Assembly (NCBI GenBank): GCA_029961685.1 | Contig: JARWKL010000001.1 | Span: forward strand, 25,990,295 to 26,054,294 | Direction of reading: 5' to 3' | DNA: 64,000 bases | Source: Aristolochia californica | Lineage: Eukaryota; Streptophyta; Magnoliopsida; Piperales; Aristolochiaceae | Part shown: positions 1 to 11,451 of the stretch, piece after piece | How the letters are laid out: each line of letters starts with the position of its first letter | Position numbering within the stretch: the stretch's first letter is position 1 | Position numbers and translations under genes: made by a program | Notes under the pieces: generated by a model | The model's database searches: none | Told to the model about the DNA's origin: nothing | What the model saw: only the letters and a program-made list of their open reading frames with translations

Positions 1-282
1 CTCGTTTGTGTTGGAGTTTGGATTAAGGCCTAATCGGTTGCATCTACTTTCTTCTCTTTGTTCTTATGAATACAAGAGAAGTTGAGTTATGGCTGGATGT
101 TATTATTTCTTTCTAAAGGCACAATTTTTTTGATAATTTGGTGCTTGCCCTTGTGAAAGAAATTGGTTCTTGCTCTCTTTTGTTGGTGATTGATTTGGTC
201 TACGGGTTCTTCGAATTACATAAGAGTAATTGTTCTTTGAAGAAGGCCTTTTCCCTTGACCTCCATATTTACTTGCCTTATC
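1..282 (+). other. Retrotransposon 5' untranslated leader (partial)
   Basis: This T-rich non-coding stretch precedes the first plausible gag ATG at 283. No initiator-tRNA-complementary primer-binding site and no LTR end is visible, so the window begins downstream of both. The open frame can be read back to a TTG at 256, but the ATG at 283 is the more natural start because Gag-like sequence begins right after it. Confidence 0.7.
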
Positions 283-1130
283 ATGGAGATTGGATACAAT
301 AGTAATAAGAGTGATAGACTCCGTATTACTACAATTCCACTTAGAGGTCTCTCCAATTACATGAGCTGGTCACAATCAGTTCGGAGGGTTCTTATTACTC
401 GTGACCTCTTGAGCCACCTTGTTAACTTTCCTCGTTTGATTGATGATGAAGATGCGTCCTACCACAAGTGGGTTAAGGATGATAACATGGTGATAAGTTG
501 GCTCATTAATAGCATGGAAGAGCAGGTGGCAAACAATGTGGTCCACTTGGAAACCGCCAAGAACATATGGGACACTTGTGCCAAGCTTTACTCAAGCACT
601 GCTTCATTACAAAAAATATATGATGTCTTACAAAACATGCTGCATATGAAATATGGAGATAATATTCATGAATTTTTGGCACGGTTTTGCGGTCTTCTTC
701 AAGAATGGAAACTAGCTCAGCCATATTCCACTGATATTTCCATTCAAGAACGACAAAGAGAAGCTTTGGCAGCAGCCATTTGCTTATCGAATATTAAAAC
801 ATACCTTGAGGTGGGAAAAACTCAACTTCTAAGTTCTTCTGCTCTTCCATCCTTCGATGATATTAGTGCTACATTACTTAGGATACCGGATCATTCCCCT
901 CCTTCTCCTATTGATGCTCCATCGATGATGTTCTCTGGAAATCGGGGAACATCTTCCTCATCCCGAGGACGGGGCAGAAATATGAGAGAGGGTCGAACTA
1001 TGAGAGGGGCTGAAAATAGAGGTGGTAGAATGGGTCAAAATTCTTTTCGTACTGAGCCTCAACTTTGCATTTATTGTGGCCGTCAGAACCACCTTGTGGC
1101 ATCATCCTGGATATTTCATGGCAAACCTGA
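283..1130 (+). other. Gag region with defective zinc knuckle
   Basis: The N-terminal ~260 residues resemble the plant copia Gag domain: a YMSWSQSVRRVL segment, then a helical region with conserved Trp and Leu spacing. A Gly/Arg/Ser-rich basic stretch follows, and then a CCHC-type knuckle at 1066-1107. The knuckle keeps Cys262, Cys265 and His270, but the fourth ligand, expected at codon 275 (1105-1107), reads Ser (TCC). The CCHC motif normally binds nucleic acid during packaging, so loss of a zinc ligand should weaken RNA packaging. This is inference from the family. Confidence 0.85.
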
Positions 1131-1310
1131 TTGGGCCACAGCTAACCTAGTCTCAGTTAACGTTGAGAAAAATGAAGATAAGGCTGAATCATCATCCGGA
1201 AATGTGACTCTTACAGCTGAGGACTATGCTGCATTTCAGAAAATGAAGTCCTTCATGGAATCATCTATTCCCTCATCATCTACTGCTGCCACAACTATTG
1301 CCTCAGGTAT

Positions 1311-1600
1311 GCTTTCTTCCTCTTCTTCCTCTTCCTCTTGGATCATCTACTCCGGGGCCTCCAAACATCTACCAGGTAACAAACACTTGTTGCAGTCCTT
1401 ATCTCCTTGTTATCCTCATAAATTCGTTACTATTGCTGATGGTACCCAAACCAAGATCCTTGGCAAAGGTTCCTCCTCTCTTACTTCATCTATTCCCCTT
1501 CAAGATGTTTTGTTTGTTCCTCAATTTCCTTTAAATTTTCTCTCGGTTAGCCAATTGACCAAACAATTAAATTGCTCTATCACCTTCTCACCGTCTTCTT
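1311..1600 (+). other. Protease region, catalytic Asp replaced by Tyr
   Basis: A serine-rich linker (TCT/TCC repeats, 1311-1338) leads into WIIYSGASKHLPGN. Copia proteases carry D-S-G at this position as the aspartic protease active site. Here codon 356 (1348-1350) is TAC, Tyr, so the enzyme should be inactive even where the frame is open. The downstream ILGKGSSSL and FVPQFPLNFLSVSQL segments fit the rest of the protease domain and the linker after it. Confidence 0.85.
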
Positions 1601-1718
1601 GTTTCTTTCAGGATCTCACTACGAAGCGGGTGATTGGTGGCGGCCATGAAAAGGGGGGTTTGTACTACTTCACTCTTCCACCATTAGCTGCATTATCGTC
1701 CACTACATCTGAGGCCCA

Positions 1719-2420
1719 ACTTTGGCACAACCGACTTGGTCATCCATCTACCCCTTCACTTCGTTCTTTGGTTCCATCTTTAAAAGGACTTTCTAATATC
1801 AGCTGTGAGGTTTGTCAATTAAGTAAACATGTCAGGAGTACATATTTTCCTCGTCTTACACCTACAAGTACTGCTCCGTTTGAGCTAATACATTCTGATG
1901 TATGGGACCCTTTATGTCTCTCATATATTTCCCAAGTTAAATATTTTGTCATTTTGTTTTATGATTTTACTCGAGTGACTTGGTTATTTCTATTTAAAGA
2001 GCGTTTCGAAATTCTTCCTTTGTTTAAAAATTTTCATGCTATGGTCTTGACCCAATTTGGGAAGAAAATTCAAACCCTTAGATCTGATAATGCTAAGGAG
2101 TACATGTCTCATGACTTCAAATCATTTTGTGAGAGTAATGGGCTTATTCATCAAACATCATGTGCCTATACTCCTCAACAAAATGGTGTTGCTGAAAGGA
2201 AGAATCATCATCTTCTTGAAGTTGCTCAGGGCCTCCTCTACTCCATGAAGGTACCCTATTTCTATTGGCCTCATGCTATACTTACAGCATGCTTTCTCAT
2301 TAATAGGTTACTTTCATCAGTCCTTCATCATAAAACTCCTTACTCTATGTTATTTAATGGTGAAGATCCTTTTTCTCTTCCTTTGAAAGTGTTTGGATGT
2401 ACGTGTTTTGTTCATGTTAC
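1719..2420 (+). other. Integrase core with intact D,D-35-E
   Basis: The HHCC pre-integrase zinc-binding segment (LWHNRLGHPS ... CEVCQLSKH) starts near 1719. The catalytic core follows, with Asp539 in HSDVW (1897-1899), Asp602 in RSDNAKEY (2086-2088) and Glu638 in NGVAERKN (2194-2196). There are exactly 35 residues between the second Asp and the Glu, the canonical retroviral and copia spacing. One oddity is DVWDP, where Gly commonly follows the Trp. The integrase C-terminal part continues through FGCTCFVH and CIFLGYS. Confidence 0.93.
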
Positions 2421-2889
2421 ATCTCCACATAAAAATAAATTTGATCCTCGGTCTATGAAGTGCATTTTTTTGGGATACTCTCGCACCCAGAAAGGTTATG
2501 TATGTTATAATCCTACCCTTCGGAGGATGTTTATCTCTAGGGATGTGACTTTCTTTGAGGACACTCCCATCTACTCCTCCCATGATGCTCCTCAAGGATG
2601 GACTTGTCCTTCTACTACTCCTTGTCCGCTTGTGCCATTCAATCTTGAAGTGGATCCATCCCCTGATGCACCGGCCATACCTTCACCTGTGGAGTTGTCA
2701 GATCCACCTGAGGTAAGTCCTTCTCCTCCTATGTATGGGCCTGAATTTGATACTCGGCCTATTGCTTTAAGAAAAGAACGTCGCTCCTGTACTACTTCGC
2801 ATCCTATCTCAAATTTTATGTCTCACCATCGCTTGTCTTTCGAGTGTTTTCAGTTTCTTGTGTCCCTTTCTTCTACTTCCATTCCACAG

Positions 2890-3690
2890 TCGTATCAGGA
2901 GGCCCTGAGACATCCAGGATGGAAGGCGGCTATGGATGAAGAAATGCATGCCTTATATGAAAACCAAACCTGGTACTTAACATCACTCCCGAAAGGTAAA
3001 AGACCGGTTGGTTGTCGATGGTTTTTTTCGGTGAAACATAATCCGGATGGATCGGTTGCTCATCTTAAAGCTCGACTGTTTGCTAAGGGCTATACGCAGT
3101 GCTATGGGATAGATTATGAGGAGACCTTCTCTCCTGTTGCAAAATTGAATTCGGTACGCATCATCTTATCTATTGCTGCTAACTCCTCATGGCTTGTCTA
3201 TCAGTTGGATGTTAAAAATGCTTTTTTAAATGGTGATATCAGTGAGGAAATTTATATGGTTCAACCACCTGGTTATGTGGTTGAGGGGGAGTCTGTATGC
3301 CGGTTAAAAAAGTCTTTATATGGGCTTAAGCAGTCCCCTCAGGCTTGGTTAGATAAATTTAGTCAAACACTCCTACGGTTTGGTTTTCATCGGTGCTCAG
3401 TTGATGATTCCATATATTATAAAGATACGATCAAAGGGAAAATATTATTGGCCGTATACGTGGATGATATTATCTTAACCGGTCATGATGCTTTGAGCAT
3501 ACAAGAGGTGAAACAGATGATATGTCAAGAATTCAAGACTAAAGACCTTGATATGCTTAAATATTTTTTGGGTAAAGAAGTTCTTCAATCCAAACATGGG
3601 ATAATATTGTCTCAAAGGAAATATGTCTTGGATCTCCTTGAAGAAATAGGAATGAAGGGTTGTAGACCAATTGACACACCTATGGATACA
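2890..3690 (+). other. Reverse transcriptase domain
   Basis: The domain begins at the W..AM.EE segment (KAAMDEEMHALYENQTW) and continues through GCRWFFSVKHNPDGS. The first catalytic Asp is Asp976 in QLDVKNAFLNGDI (3208-3210). SLYGLKQSPQAW follows, then the YVDD box with Asp1061 and Asp1062 (3457-3468), then KYFLGKEV. All three metal-binding aspartates remain. The domain order and the DVKNAFL...YVDD spacing are typical of plant copia RT. The frame closes at 3817, between the RT connection and RNase H. Confidence 0.95.
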
Positions 3691-3819
3691 AATGTAAAAT
3701 TATGTTCCACAAATGAAGAAGATATTGATATTGGCAAATATCAAAGACCCATGGGAAAATTGATTTATCTCACGGTAACTAGGCCAAACATATCATATGT
3801 TGTAAGTGTGGTGAGTTAA

Positions 3820-4414
3820 TTTATGCACAAACTACAGATTACCCACTGGCAGGCTTTAGAGAGAATATTACGTTATCTAAAAGGAGCTCCAGGAAGAGGA
3901 TTGTTGTATAAAAAAACATGGGCACTTCAATATAGAAGGCTTCTCAGATGCAGATTGGGCTGGATCTCCTGATGATAAAAAATCTACATCAGGATATTGT
4001 ACTCTGGTTGGGGGAAACTTGGTTAAATGGAAAAGTAAGAAGCAAAATGTGGTTGCAAGATCTAGCGCCGAAGCAGAATACAGAGCTATGGCCCATACCG
4101 TTAGTGAACTTTTATGGATTAGGACCCTTCTTACCGAACTAGGTTTTTATAAATAGGGGTCCACGAATCTGCATTGTGATAATCAAGCAGCTATTAATAT
4201 CACTTCAAATCCAGTTTTTCATGAAAGAACTAAATATATTGAGGTGGATTGTAATTTTATACGGGATAAGTTTCAAGTAGGAATAATCTCTCTCAAACAT
4301 GTGTCATCTCAAGAGCAAGTAGCTGATATTCTCACTAAACCCGTTACATCTAAAATCCTATCGTTTATATGTGGCAAGCTGGGTATTTATGATGTCTTTT
4401 CTCCTCCAGCTTGA
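3820..4414 (+). pseudogene. RNase H remnant after stop, frameshift and second stop
   Basis: Beyond the TAA at 3817, copia-type sequence continues in the original frame to the seven-A run at 3910-3916, then in the +1 frame. In that second frame the RNase H hallmarks SDADWAGS, KSTSGYC, SSAEAEYRAMA and LHCDNQAA can be read, so all the acidic active-site residues survive at sequence level. A TAG at 4154-4156 interrupts this frame before LHCDNQAA. The frame then runs on to the TGA at 4412. Template-RNA degradation activity is therefore lost from this copy. Confidence 0.9.
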
Positions 4415-4419
4415 GGGGG
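4412..4419 (+). promoter_or_regulatory. Polypurine tract
   Basis: The purine run TGAGGGGG directly abuts the TG that opens the 3' LTR and overlaps the end of the pol frame. LTR elements prime plus-strand DNA synthesis here. The position immediately upstream of the LTR is as expected for the class. Confidence 0.85.
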
Positions 4420-4593
4420 TGTATTGGAAGATGGGCTCAAGCCCACGAGCTCAAGACAAGAAGCCCACACGTCAAAGGAGTGGCATATGAGTAAAATATG
4501 ATACTTTCCATAAAGATGGCATAGAAGTGTAAATATGTGTTCCTTTTATGTCTGTTGTTTTTTCAAGTTGTAGCCCTAAAGGTATTGTAAAAC

Positions 4594-4601
4594 TATAAAT
4601 A
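4594..4601 (+). promoter_or_regulatory. LTR TATA box
   Basis: TATAAATA lies in the middle of the LTR. In copia LTRs the U3 promoter sits at this place, with transcription starting about 30 bases downstream. The equivalent in the 5' LTR would drive the element. Confidence 0.65.
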
Positions 4602-4724
4602 AAGGCATTGGCTAAGAGTTAGGGCAATGAAGCACTCTCCTCTCTTTCCAGAAATTCGTCCAGCCCTCATTTTTCTTTTTAACGCAACCCTCTTCTCCCT
4701 TAATCCAAACTTTATTCTTCCACG

Positions 4725-4775
4725 TTCTTCTTCTTCTCTTCTCCTTCTCTCTTCTTCTTCTTCTTCTTCTTTCTT
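4725..4775 (+). repeat. CTT-rich pyrimidine microsatellite in the LTR
   Basis: An almost pure C/T stretch made of TTC and TCT units with a few interruptions. It is part of the LTR U5 side. Its antisense reads as a spurious Arg/Glu-rich open frame, which is not a gene. Confidence 0.85.
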
Positions 4776-7700
4776 GTTGATCTAAAGTTCCTTTCATGAG
4801 ATCCTTAATTCTAGAAAGAGGATAACAAGCGCTCATTAAATTCTCAAGTGAATGTGCGGTGGGATATTTACCTGAGTCAAACAAACCATTATTTTACCCT
4901 TTCACAAAAAGCTGACCTAACGATCATAGATGATTGTAAATTGATTTATCGTGCGTAACGGGCTATATTACCCTAAGAAATGGATTATGGATTCGGATTC
5001 AACACTCAGTTAAAAATCCCCTGCCTCCCCCTTTTCCCGATGATTGCAAAACCTTATATATAAAAATTAAATAGAGCTTACTATGCCTAAAAATTACATA
5101 CATCCATTGGAATTATCTCTCTCTACATTTGTGGATTGTGCATTTCCATTTTAGATGTACTCTTTTTTTAAAATTAAAACTTTGAGTTTTCGCGCTCCCT
5201 TCATCTCATAAACCAAAAAGGCAAATAGATCACAACAAAATGAAAATTTTAGAGTTTATGTATGGAAAAATTTTAAAACAATAACAAATGTAAGTAAATA
5301 AAATTTATTCACACACCACAAATGAACACAAAAGTTTTGTTGTCCAAGTTTGGGAAATTCCACTAGTTACCCCCTAACAGCTTGGAATTTTATAAGAAAG
5401 AGATTTCTTCAACATAAGCTTTAAAAATAGATATGCATGCTTGAAACAAGTTAAAGATGAAAATCACATATGGATCCAAACCTTTAAAAGAGAATAACAA
5501 ACGCTCATTAAATTCTCAAGTGAACGTGCGGTGGGATATTTACCCGAGTCAAACAAGCCATTATTTTGCCCATTTACAAAAAGCATACCAAACAATCATA
5601 GATGATTGTAAAGTGATTTATCCTGCGTAATGGGCTATATTACCCTAAGAAATGTCTTATGGATTGGGAGTCAACACTCAGTTAAAAATCCCGTACCTCC
5701 ACCTTTTCCCAAAGATTGCAAAACCTGATATAAAAAAACTAAAAAGAGCTTACAATCCCTAAAACTTAAAGACAGTCTTTGGAATTATCTCTTCCTAAAT
5801 TTTTGACATTTTAGATGTACTTTTTTTCTTAAATCAAAACATTGAATTTTCGCTATCCCTTCATCCCGTAAACCAAAAAGGCAAATAGATCACAACAAAA
5901 TGAAAATTTTAAAGTTTATGTAAGGAAAAAATTTAAAACAATAACAAATGTAAGTAAAGAAAATTTATTCACTTACCACATATGAACACAAAAGTTTTGT
6001 CATCCAAGTTTGGGAAATACCACTAGTTCAACCCTAACAGCTTGGAATTTTATAAGAAAGAGATTTCTTCCACACATGCTTTAAAAATGGATATGCATGC
6101 TTGTCACATGTTAAAGATTCAAATCACCTATGGATCCAAACATTTAAAAGAGAATAACAAACGCTCATTAAATTCTCAAGTGAATGTGCGGTGGGATATT
6201 TACCCGAGTCAAACAAGCCATTATTTTGCCCTTTTACAAAAAGCTGACCTAATAATCATAGATGATTGTACAGGGATTTATCGTGTGTAACGGGCTGTAG
6301 TACCCTAAGAAATGGCTTACGATTTGATAGTCAACACTCCGTTGAAAATCCCCGGCCTCCCCCTTTTCCCGACGATTGGAAAACCTAATATATAAAAACA
6401 AATAGAGCTTACAATCCCTAAAAATTGCAGACACTCTTTGGAAATATCTTTCTCTACATTGTTGCATTGTGCATTTCAATTTTCGATGTACCTCTTTTTT
6501 CTTAAATCAAAGCTTTGAGTTTTCTCTTTCCCTTAATCCCTTAACCAAAAAGACAAATAGATGACAAAAAAATGAAAATTTAAGAGTTTATGTATGGAAA
6601 AAATTTAAAACAATAACAAATGTAAGTAAAGAAAATTTATTCACACACCACCAATGAACACAAAAGTTTTGTTGTCCAAGTTTGTGAAATTCCACTAGAT
6701 CAACCCTAACAGCTTTGAATTTTAAAAGAAAGAGATTTCTTCCACATAAGCTTTAAAAATGGATATGCATGCTTGAAACTGGTTAATGATGCAAATCACC
6801 TATGGAAGCAAACCTTCTAAAGAGAATCACAAATGCTCATTAAATTCTCATGTGAACATGCGGTGGGATAGTTATCCGAGTCAAACAAGCCATTATTTTT
6901 TCCATTTACAAAAGTTTAACAAACAATCATAGATGATTGTAAAGTGATTTATCGTGTGTAACGGGCTATATTACCATAAGAAATGGCTAAAGGATTCGGA
7001 CTCAACACTCAGTTGAAAATCCTCTGCCTCCCCCTTTTCCCGACGATTGCAAAACTTTATATATAAAAACTAAATAAAGTTACAATCCCTAAAAGTTACA
7101 TACACTCATTGGAATTATCTCTCTCTACATTTGTGGATTGTGCATTTCCATTTTAGATGTACTCTTCTTTCTTAAATTAAAACTTTGAGTTTTTGCGCTC
7201 CCTTCATCTCGTAAACCAGAAAGGCAAATAGATCACAACAAAATGAAAATTTTAGAGTTTATGTATGGAAAAATTTTAAAACAATAACAAATGTAAGTAA
7301 AGAAAATTTATTCACACACCACAAATAAACACAAAGGTTTTTTTGTCCAAGTTTTGGAAATTCCACTAGTTCAACCCTAACTGCTTGGAATTTTATAAGA
7401 AAGAGTTTTTTTCCACATAAGCTTTAAAAATGGATATGCATGCTTGAAACACGTTAAAGATGCAAATCTCATATGGATCCAAACCTTTTAAAGATAATAA
7501 CAAATGCTCATTAAATTCTCAAGTGAACGTGCGGTGGGATATTTACCCGAGTCAAACAAGCCATTATTTTGCCCATTTACAAAAAGCTGACCTAACAATC
7601 ATAGATGATTGTAAACTGATTTATAATGTGTAATGGGCTATATTACCCTAAGAAATGGCTTATGGATTGGGAGTCAACACTCAGTTAAAAATCCTCTGCC

Positions 7701-10700
7701 TCCACCTTTTCCCGATGATTGCAAAACTTGATATACAAAAACTAAAAAGAGCTTACAATCCTTAAAAATTACAGACACTCTTTGGAATTATCTCCCTCGA
7801 CATTTGTGCATTGTCCATTTCCATTTTAGATGTCCTTGTTTTTCTTAAATCAAAACTTTGAGTTTTCAAGCTCCCTTCATCTCGTAAACCAAAAAAGCAA
7901 ATAGATCACAATAAAATGAAAAATTTAAACTTTATGTGAGGAAAAAATTTAAAACAATAACAAATGTAAGTAAAGAAAATTTATTAACACACCACCAATG
8001 AACAGAAAAGTTTTGTTGTCCAAGTTTTGGAAATTCCACTAGTTCAACCCTAACAGCTTGGAAATTTATAAGAAAGAGATTTCTTCCACACATGCATTAA
8101 AAATGGATATGCATGATTGAAACATGTTCAAGATGCAAATCACTTATGGATCAAAACCTTTTAAAGAGAATAACAAACGCTCATTAAATTCTCAAGTGAA
8201 CGTGCGGTGGGATATTTACCCGAGTCAAACAAGCCATTATTTTGCCCATTTACAAAAAGTTGAGCTAGCAATCACAGATGATTGCAAAGTGATTTATCAT
8301 GCTTAATGGGATATATTACCCTATGAAATGGCTTAAGGATTGGGAGTAAACACTCAGTTAAAAATCCCCCACCTCCTCCTTTTCCCGACGATTGCAAAAC
8401 CTGATATTTAAAAACAAAAAAGAGCTTACAATCCCTAAAAATTACATACACACTTTGAAATTATCTCTCTCTACATTTGTGCATGTCCATTTCCATTTTA
8501 GATGTACCCTTTTTTCTTAAATCAAAATTTTTAGTTTTCACTCTCGCTAAATCCCATAAACCAAAAAGGCAAATAGCTCACAACAAAAAGAAAATTTTAG
8601 AGTTTATGTTTGGAAAAAAATTTAAAAATTAAAAAATATAAGTATGAAAAATTTATTCACACACCACAATTGAACACAAAAGCTTTGCTGTTCAATTTTG
8701 AGAAATTCCACTAGTTCAACCCTAACGGCTTGGAATTTTATAGGAAAGAGATTTCTTCCACATATGCTTTAAAAATGATATGCATGCTTGAAACATGTTA
8801 AAGATGCAAATCACATATCGATCCAAACCTTTTAAAGAGAATAACAAACGCTCATTAAATTCTCAAGTGAACGTGCGGTGGGATAATTAATGGAGTCAAA
8901 AGTGCCATTAGTTTGCCCATTTACAAAAAACTGACCTAACAATCATAGATGATTGTAAAGTGATTTATGGTATGTAATGGGCTATAGTACCCTAAGAAAT
9001 GGCTTATGGATTGGGTGTCAACACTCAGTTAAAAATCCTCCGCCTCCCCCTTTTCCCGTCGATTGCAAAACCTGATATATAAAACCTAAAAAGAGCGTAC
9101 AATCCCTAAAAATTACAGACACTCTTTGGAATTATCTCTCTCTACATTTGGGCATTGTGCATTTCCATTTTAGATGTACTCTTTTTTCTTAACTCAAAAC
9201 TTTTAGTTTTCACTCTCCCTTCATCCCGTAAACCTAAAAGGCGAAAAGATCACAACAAAATGAAAATTTGAAAGTTAATTTATGGAAAAAATTTAAATAA
9301 AAAACAAATGTAAGTAAATAAAATTTATTCACACACCACAAATGAACACAAAATTTTTGTTGTCAAGGTTTGGGAAATTCTACTAGTTCAACCTTAACAA
9401 CTTGGAGTTTTATAAGAAAGAGATTTCTTCCACACACGCTTTAAAAATGGATATGCATGCTTGAAACATGTTAAAGATGGAAATCACCTATGGATTCTAT
9501 CCTTTAAAAGAGAATAAAAAACGCTTATTAAATTCTCAAGTGAACGTGTGGTGGGATATTTACACGAGTCAAAAGAGCCATTATTTTGCCCATTTACAAA
9601 AAGCTGACCTAACAAGCATAGATGATTGTAAAGTGATTTATGGTGCGTAATAGGCTATAGTACCCTAAGAATTGGATTATGGATTGGGAGTCAACCCTCA
9701 GTTAAAAATCCTCCGCCTCCCCCTTTTCCCGACGATTACAAAACCTGATATATAAAAACTGAAAAGAGTGTACTATCCCTGAAAATTACACACACTCTTT
9801 GGAATTATCTCTCTCTACATTTTTGCATTGTGCATTTCCATTTTAGAAGTACTCTTTCTTCTTAAATCAAAACTTTGAGTTTTCACTCTCCCTTCATCCC
9901 GTAAACCAAAAAGGCAAATAGATTACAATAAAATGAAAATTTTAGAGTTTATGTATGGAAAAAATTTGAAACAATAAAATTTATTCACACACCACAAATG
10001 AACACCAAAATTTTGTTGTCCAAGTTTGGGAAATTCCACTAGTTCAACCCTAACAACTTGGAATTTTATAAGAAAAAGATTTCTTCCACATAAGCTTTTA
10101 AAAAAGGGTATGCATGCTTGAAACATGCTAAAGATGCAAATCACATATGGATCCAAACCTTTTAAAGAGAATAACAAGCGTTCATTAAATTCTCAAGTGA
10201 ACGTGCAGTGAGATATTTACCGGAGTCAAACAAGCCATTATTTTGCCTATTTACAAAAACCTGACCTAACAATCACAGATGATAGTAACGGGCTATATTA
10301 CCCTAATAAATGGCTTATGGATTGGAGTCAGCACTCAGTTAAAAATCCCCTGCCTCCCCTTTTTCCCGACGATTGTAAAACCTGATATATAAAAACTAAA
10401 AAGAGCTTACAATCCCTAAAAATTACAAACACTCTTCTGAATTATCTCTCTCTACATTTGTGCATTTTCCATTTCTATTGTAGATGTACACTTTTTTCTT
10501 AAATCAAAACTTTGAGTTTTCCTACTCCCTTCATGCTGTAAACGAAAAAGGCAAATTGATCACAACAAAATGAAAATTTTAGAGTTTAAGTGTGGAAAAA
10601 ATTTTAAAAAATAACAAATGTAAGTAAAGAAAATTTATTCACACACCACAAATGAACACAAAAGTTTTGTTGTCCAAGTTTGGAAAATTCCACTAGTTCA

Positions 10701-11451
10701 ACCCTAACAACTTGGAATTTTATAAGAAAGAGATTTCTTCCACACATGCTTTAAAAATGGTTATACATGCTTGAAACTTGTTAAAGATGCAAATCACCTA
10801 TGGATCCAAACCTTTTAAAGAGAATAACAAACGCTCATTAAATTCTCAAGTGAACGTGCGATGGGATATTTACCCGAGTCAAACAAGCCATTATTTTGCC
10901 CATTTACAAAAAGTTGACCTAACAATCATAGATGATTGTAATGTGATTTATCTTGTTGAACGGGCAATATTACCCTAAGAAGTGGCTTATGGATTGGGAG
11001 TCAACACTCAGTTAAAAATCCCCGCCTCCCCCTTTTCCCGAGGAATGCAAAACCTGATAAATAAAAACTAAAAAGAGTTTACAATCCCTAAAAATTACAT
11101 ACAAACTTTGGAATTATCTCTCTCTACATTTGTGGATTGTGCATTTCCATTTTAGATGTACTCTGTTTTCTTAAATCAAAACTTTGAGTTTTCGCTCTCC
11201 CTTCATCCTCTAAACCAAAAAGGCAAATAGGTCACAACAAAATGAAAATTTTAGAGTTTATGTATGGAAAAAATTTAAAAATATAACAAATGTAAGTAAA
11301 GAAAATTTCTTCACACACCACGAATGAACACAAAAGTTATGTTGTCCAAGTTTGGAAAATTCCACTTGTTCAACCCTAACAGTTTGGAATTTTATAAGAA
11401 AGAGATTTGGATATGCATGCTTGTAACATGTTAAAGATGAAAATCCCCTAT

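Larger units (their letters stand above)
283..4414 (+). pseudogene. Degenerate copia gag-pol polyprotein
   Basis: This reading frame would encode the copia polyprotein that is packaged and cleaved into capsid, protease, integrase and RT-RNase H. It is open from the ATG at 283 to a TAA at 3817-3819 (about 1,178 codons). Homologous sequence then continues to a natural-looking TGA at 4412-4414. Three breaks are visible: the TAA at 3817, where related elements read through; an extra A in the seven-A run at 3910-3916, which shifts the frame; and a TAG at 4154-4156. Two missense losses hit catalytic or structural residues: the protease Asp is Tyr (codon 356) and the last zinc-knuckle Cys is Ser (codon 275). 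Gag, integrase and RT are otherwise well preserved, so inactivation looks fairly recent. No coherent product can be made from this copy; any mobility would need proteins supplied by another element. Confidence 0.95.
1..4796 (+). mobile_element. Ty1/copia LTR retrotransposon, 5' LTR outside window
   Basis: The sequence shows, in order, a short non-coding leader, a gag-pol polyprotein in the copia order (Gag, protease, integrase, reverse transcriptase, RNase H), a polypurine tract and a 3' LTR. Integrase lying before RT is diagnostic of Ty1/copia rather than Ty3/gypsy. The 5' LTR and primer-binding site are not in the window, so the two LTRs cannot be compared to date the insertion, and only one side of the target-site duplication is visible. 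The element runs in the same direction as the satellite that follows and abuts it directly, so it probably sits in, or at the edge of, the array. Several coding breaks make it non-autonomous. The lineage within copia was not determined. Confidence 0.95.
4420..4796 (+). repeat. 3' LTR of the copia element
   Basis: The LTR starts with TGTATTGGAAG just after the polypurine tract and most plausibly ends with TTTCA at 4796, giving TG...CA ends and a length of about 377 bp. It contains a TATA box at 4594-4601, an overlapping AATAAA at 4597-4602 and a long CTT-type pyrimidine stretch near its end. The right edge is inferred: recognisable satellite resumes at 4815 (AAAGAGGATAAC), and the 18 bases between are only weakly satellite-like. 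The end could therefore be displaced by up to about 18 bp. The partner LTR lies outside the window. Confidence 0.8.

Noticed and set aside
506..724. Minus-strand frame inside gag
   Set aside because: Shadow of the Gag coding region; no recognisable motif.
1311..1338. Ser-repeat in the polyprotein as a frameshift or sequencing artefact
   Set aside because: The frame is continuous through it, with protease sequence directly after; variable Ser-rich linkers before copia protease are ordinary.
4612..4884. 90-codon minus-strand frame rich in Arg and Glu
   Set aside because: It is the antisense of the CTT-rich microsatellite in the LTR running on into satellite; low-complexity shadow with no domain.
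9923..10177. Recurrent minus-strand satellite frames of the LFSLKGLDPYVIC type
   Set aside because: Complement of the conserved GGATCC-phase region; openness tracks DNA conservation and not codon structure, and stops are frequent in other units.
10681..10725. GTTCAACCC resembles a pol III B box, with a weak A-box-like TGTCCAAGTTTGG just before it
   Set aside because: The boxes are only about 12 bases apart, much closer than in tRNA genes or tRNA-derived SINEs. The A box has a mismatch, and whole subfamilies replace the motif. Probably chance.
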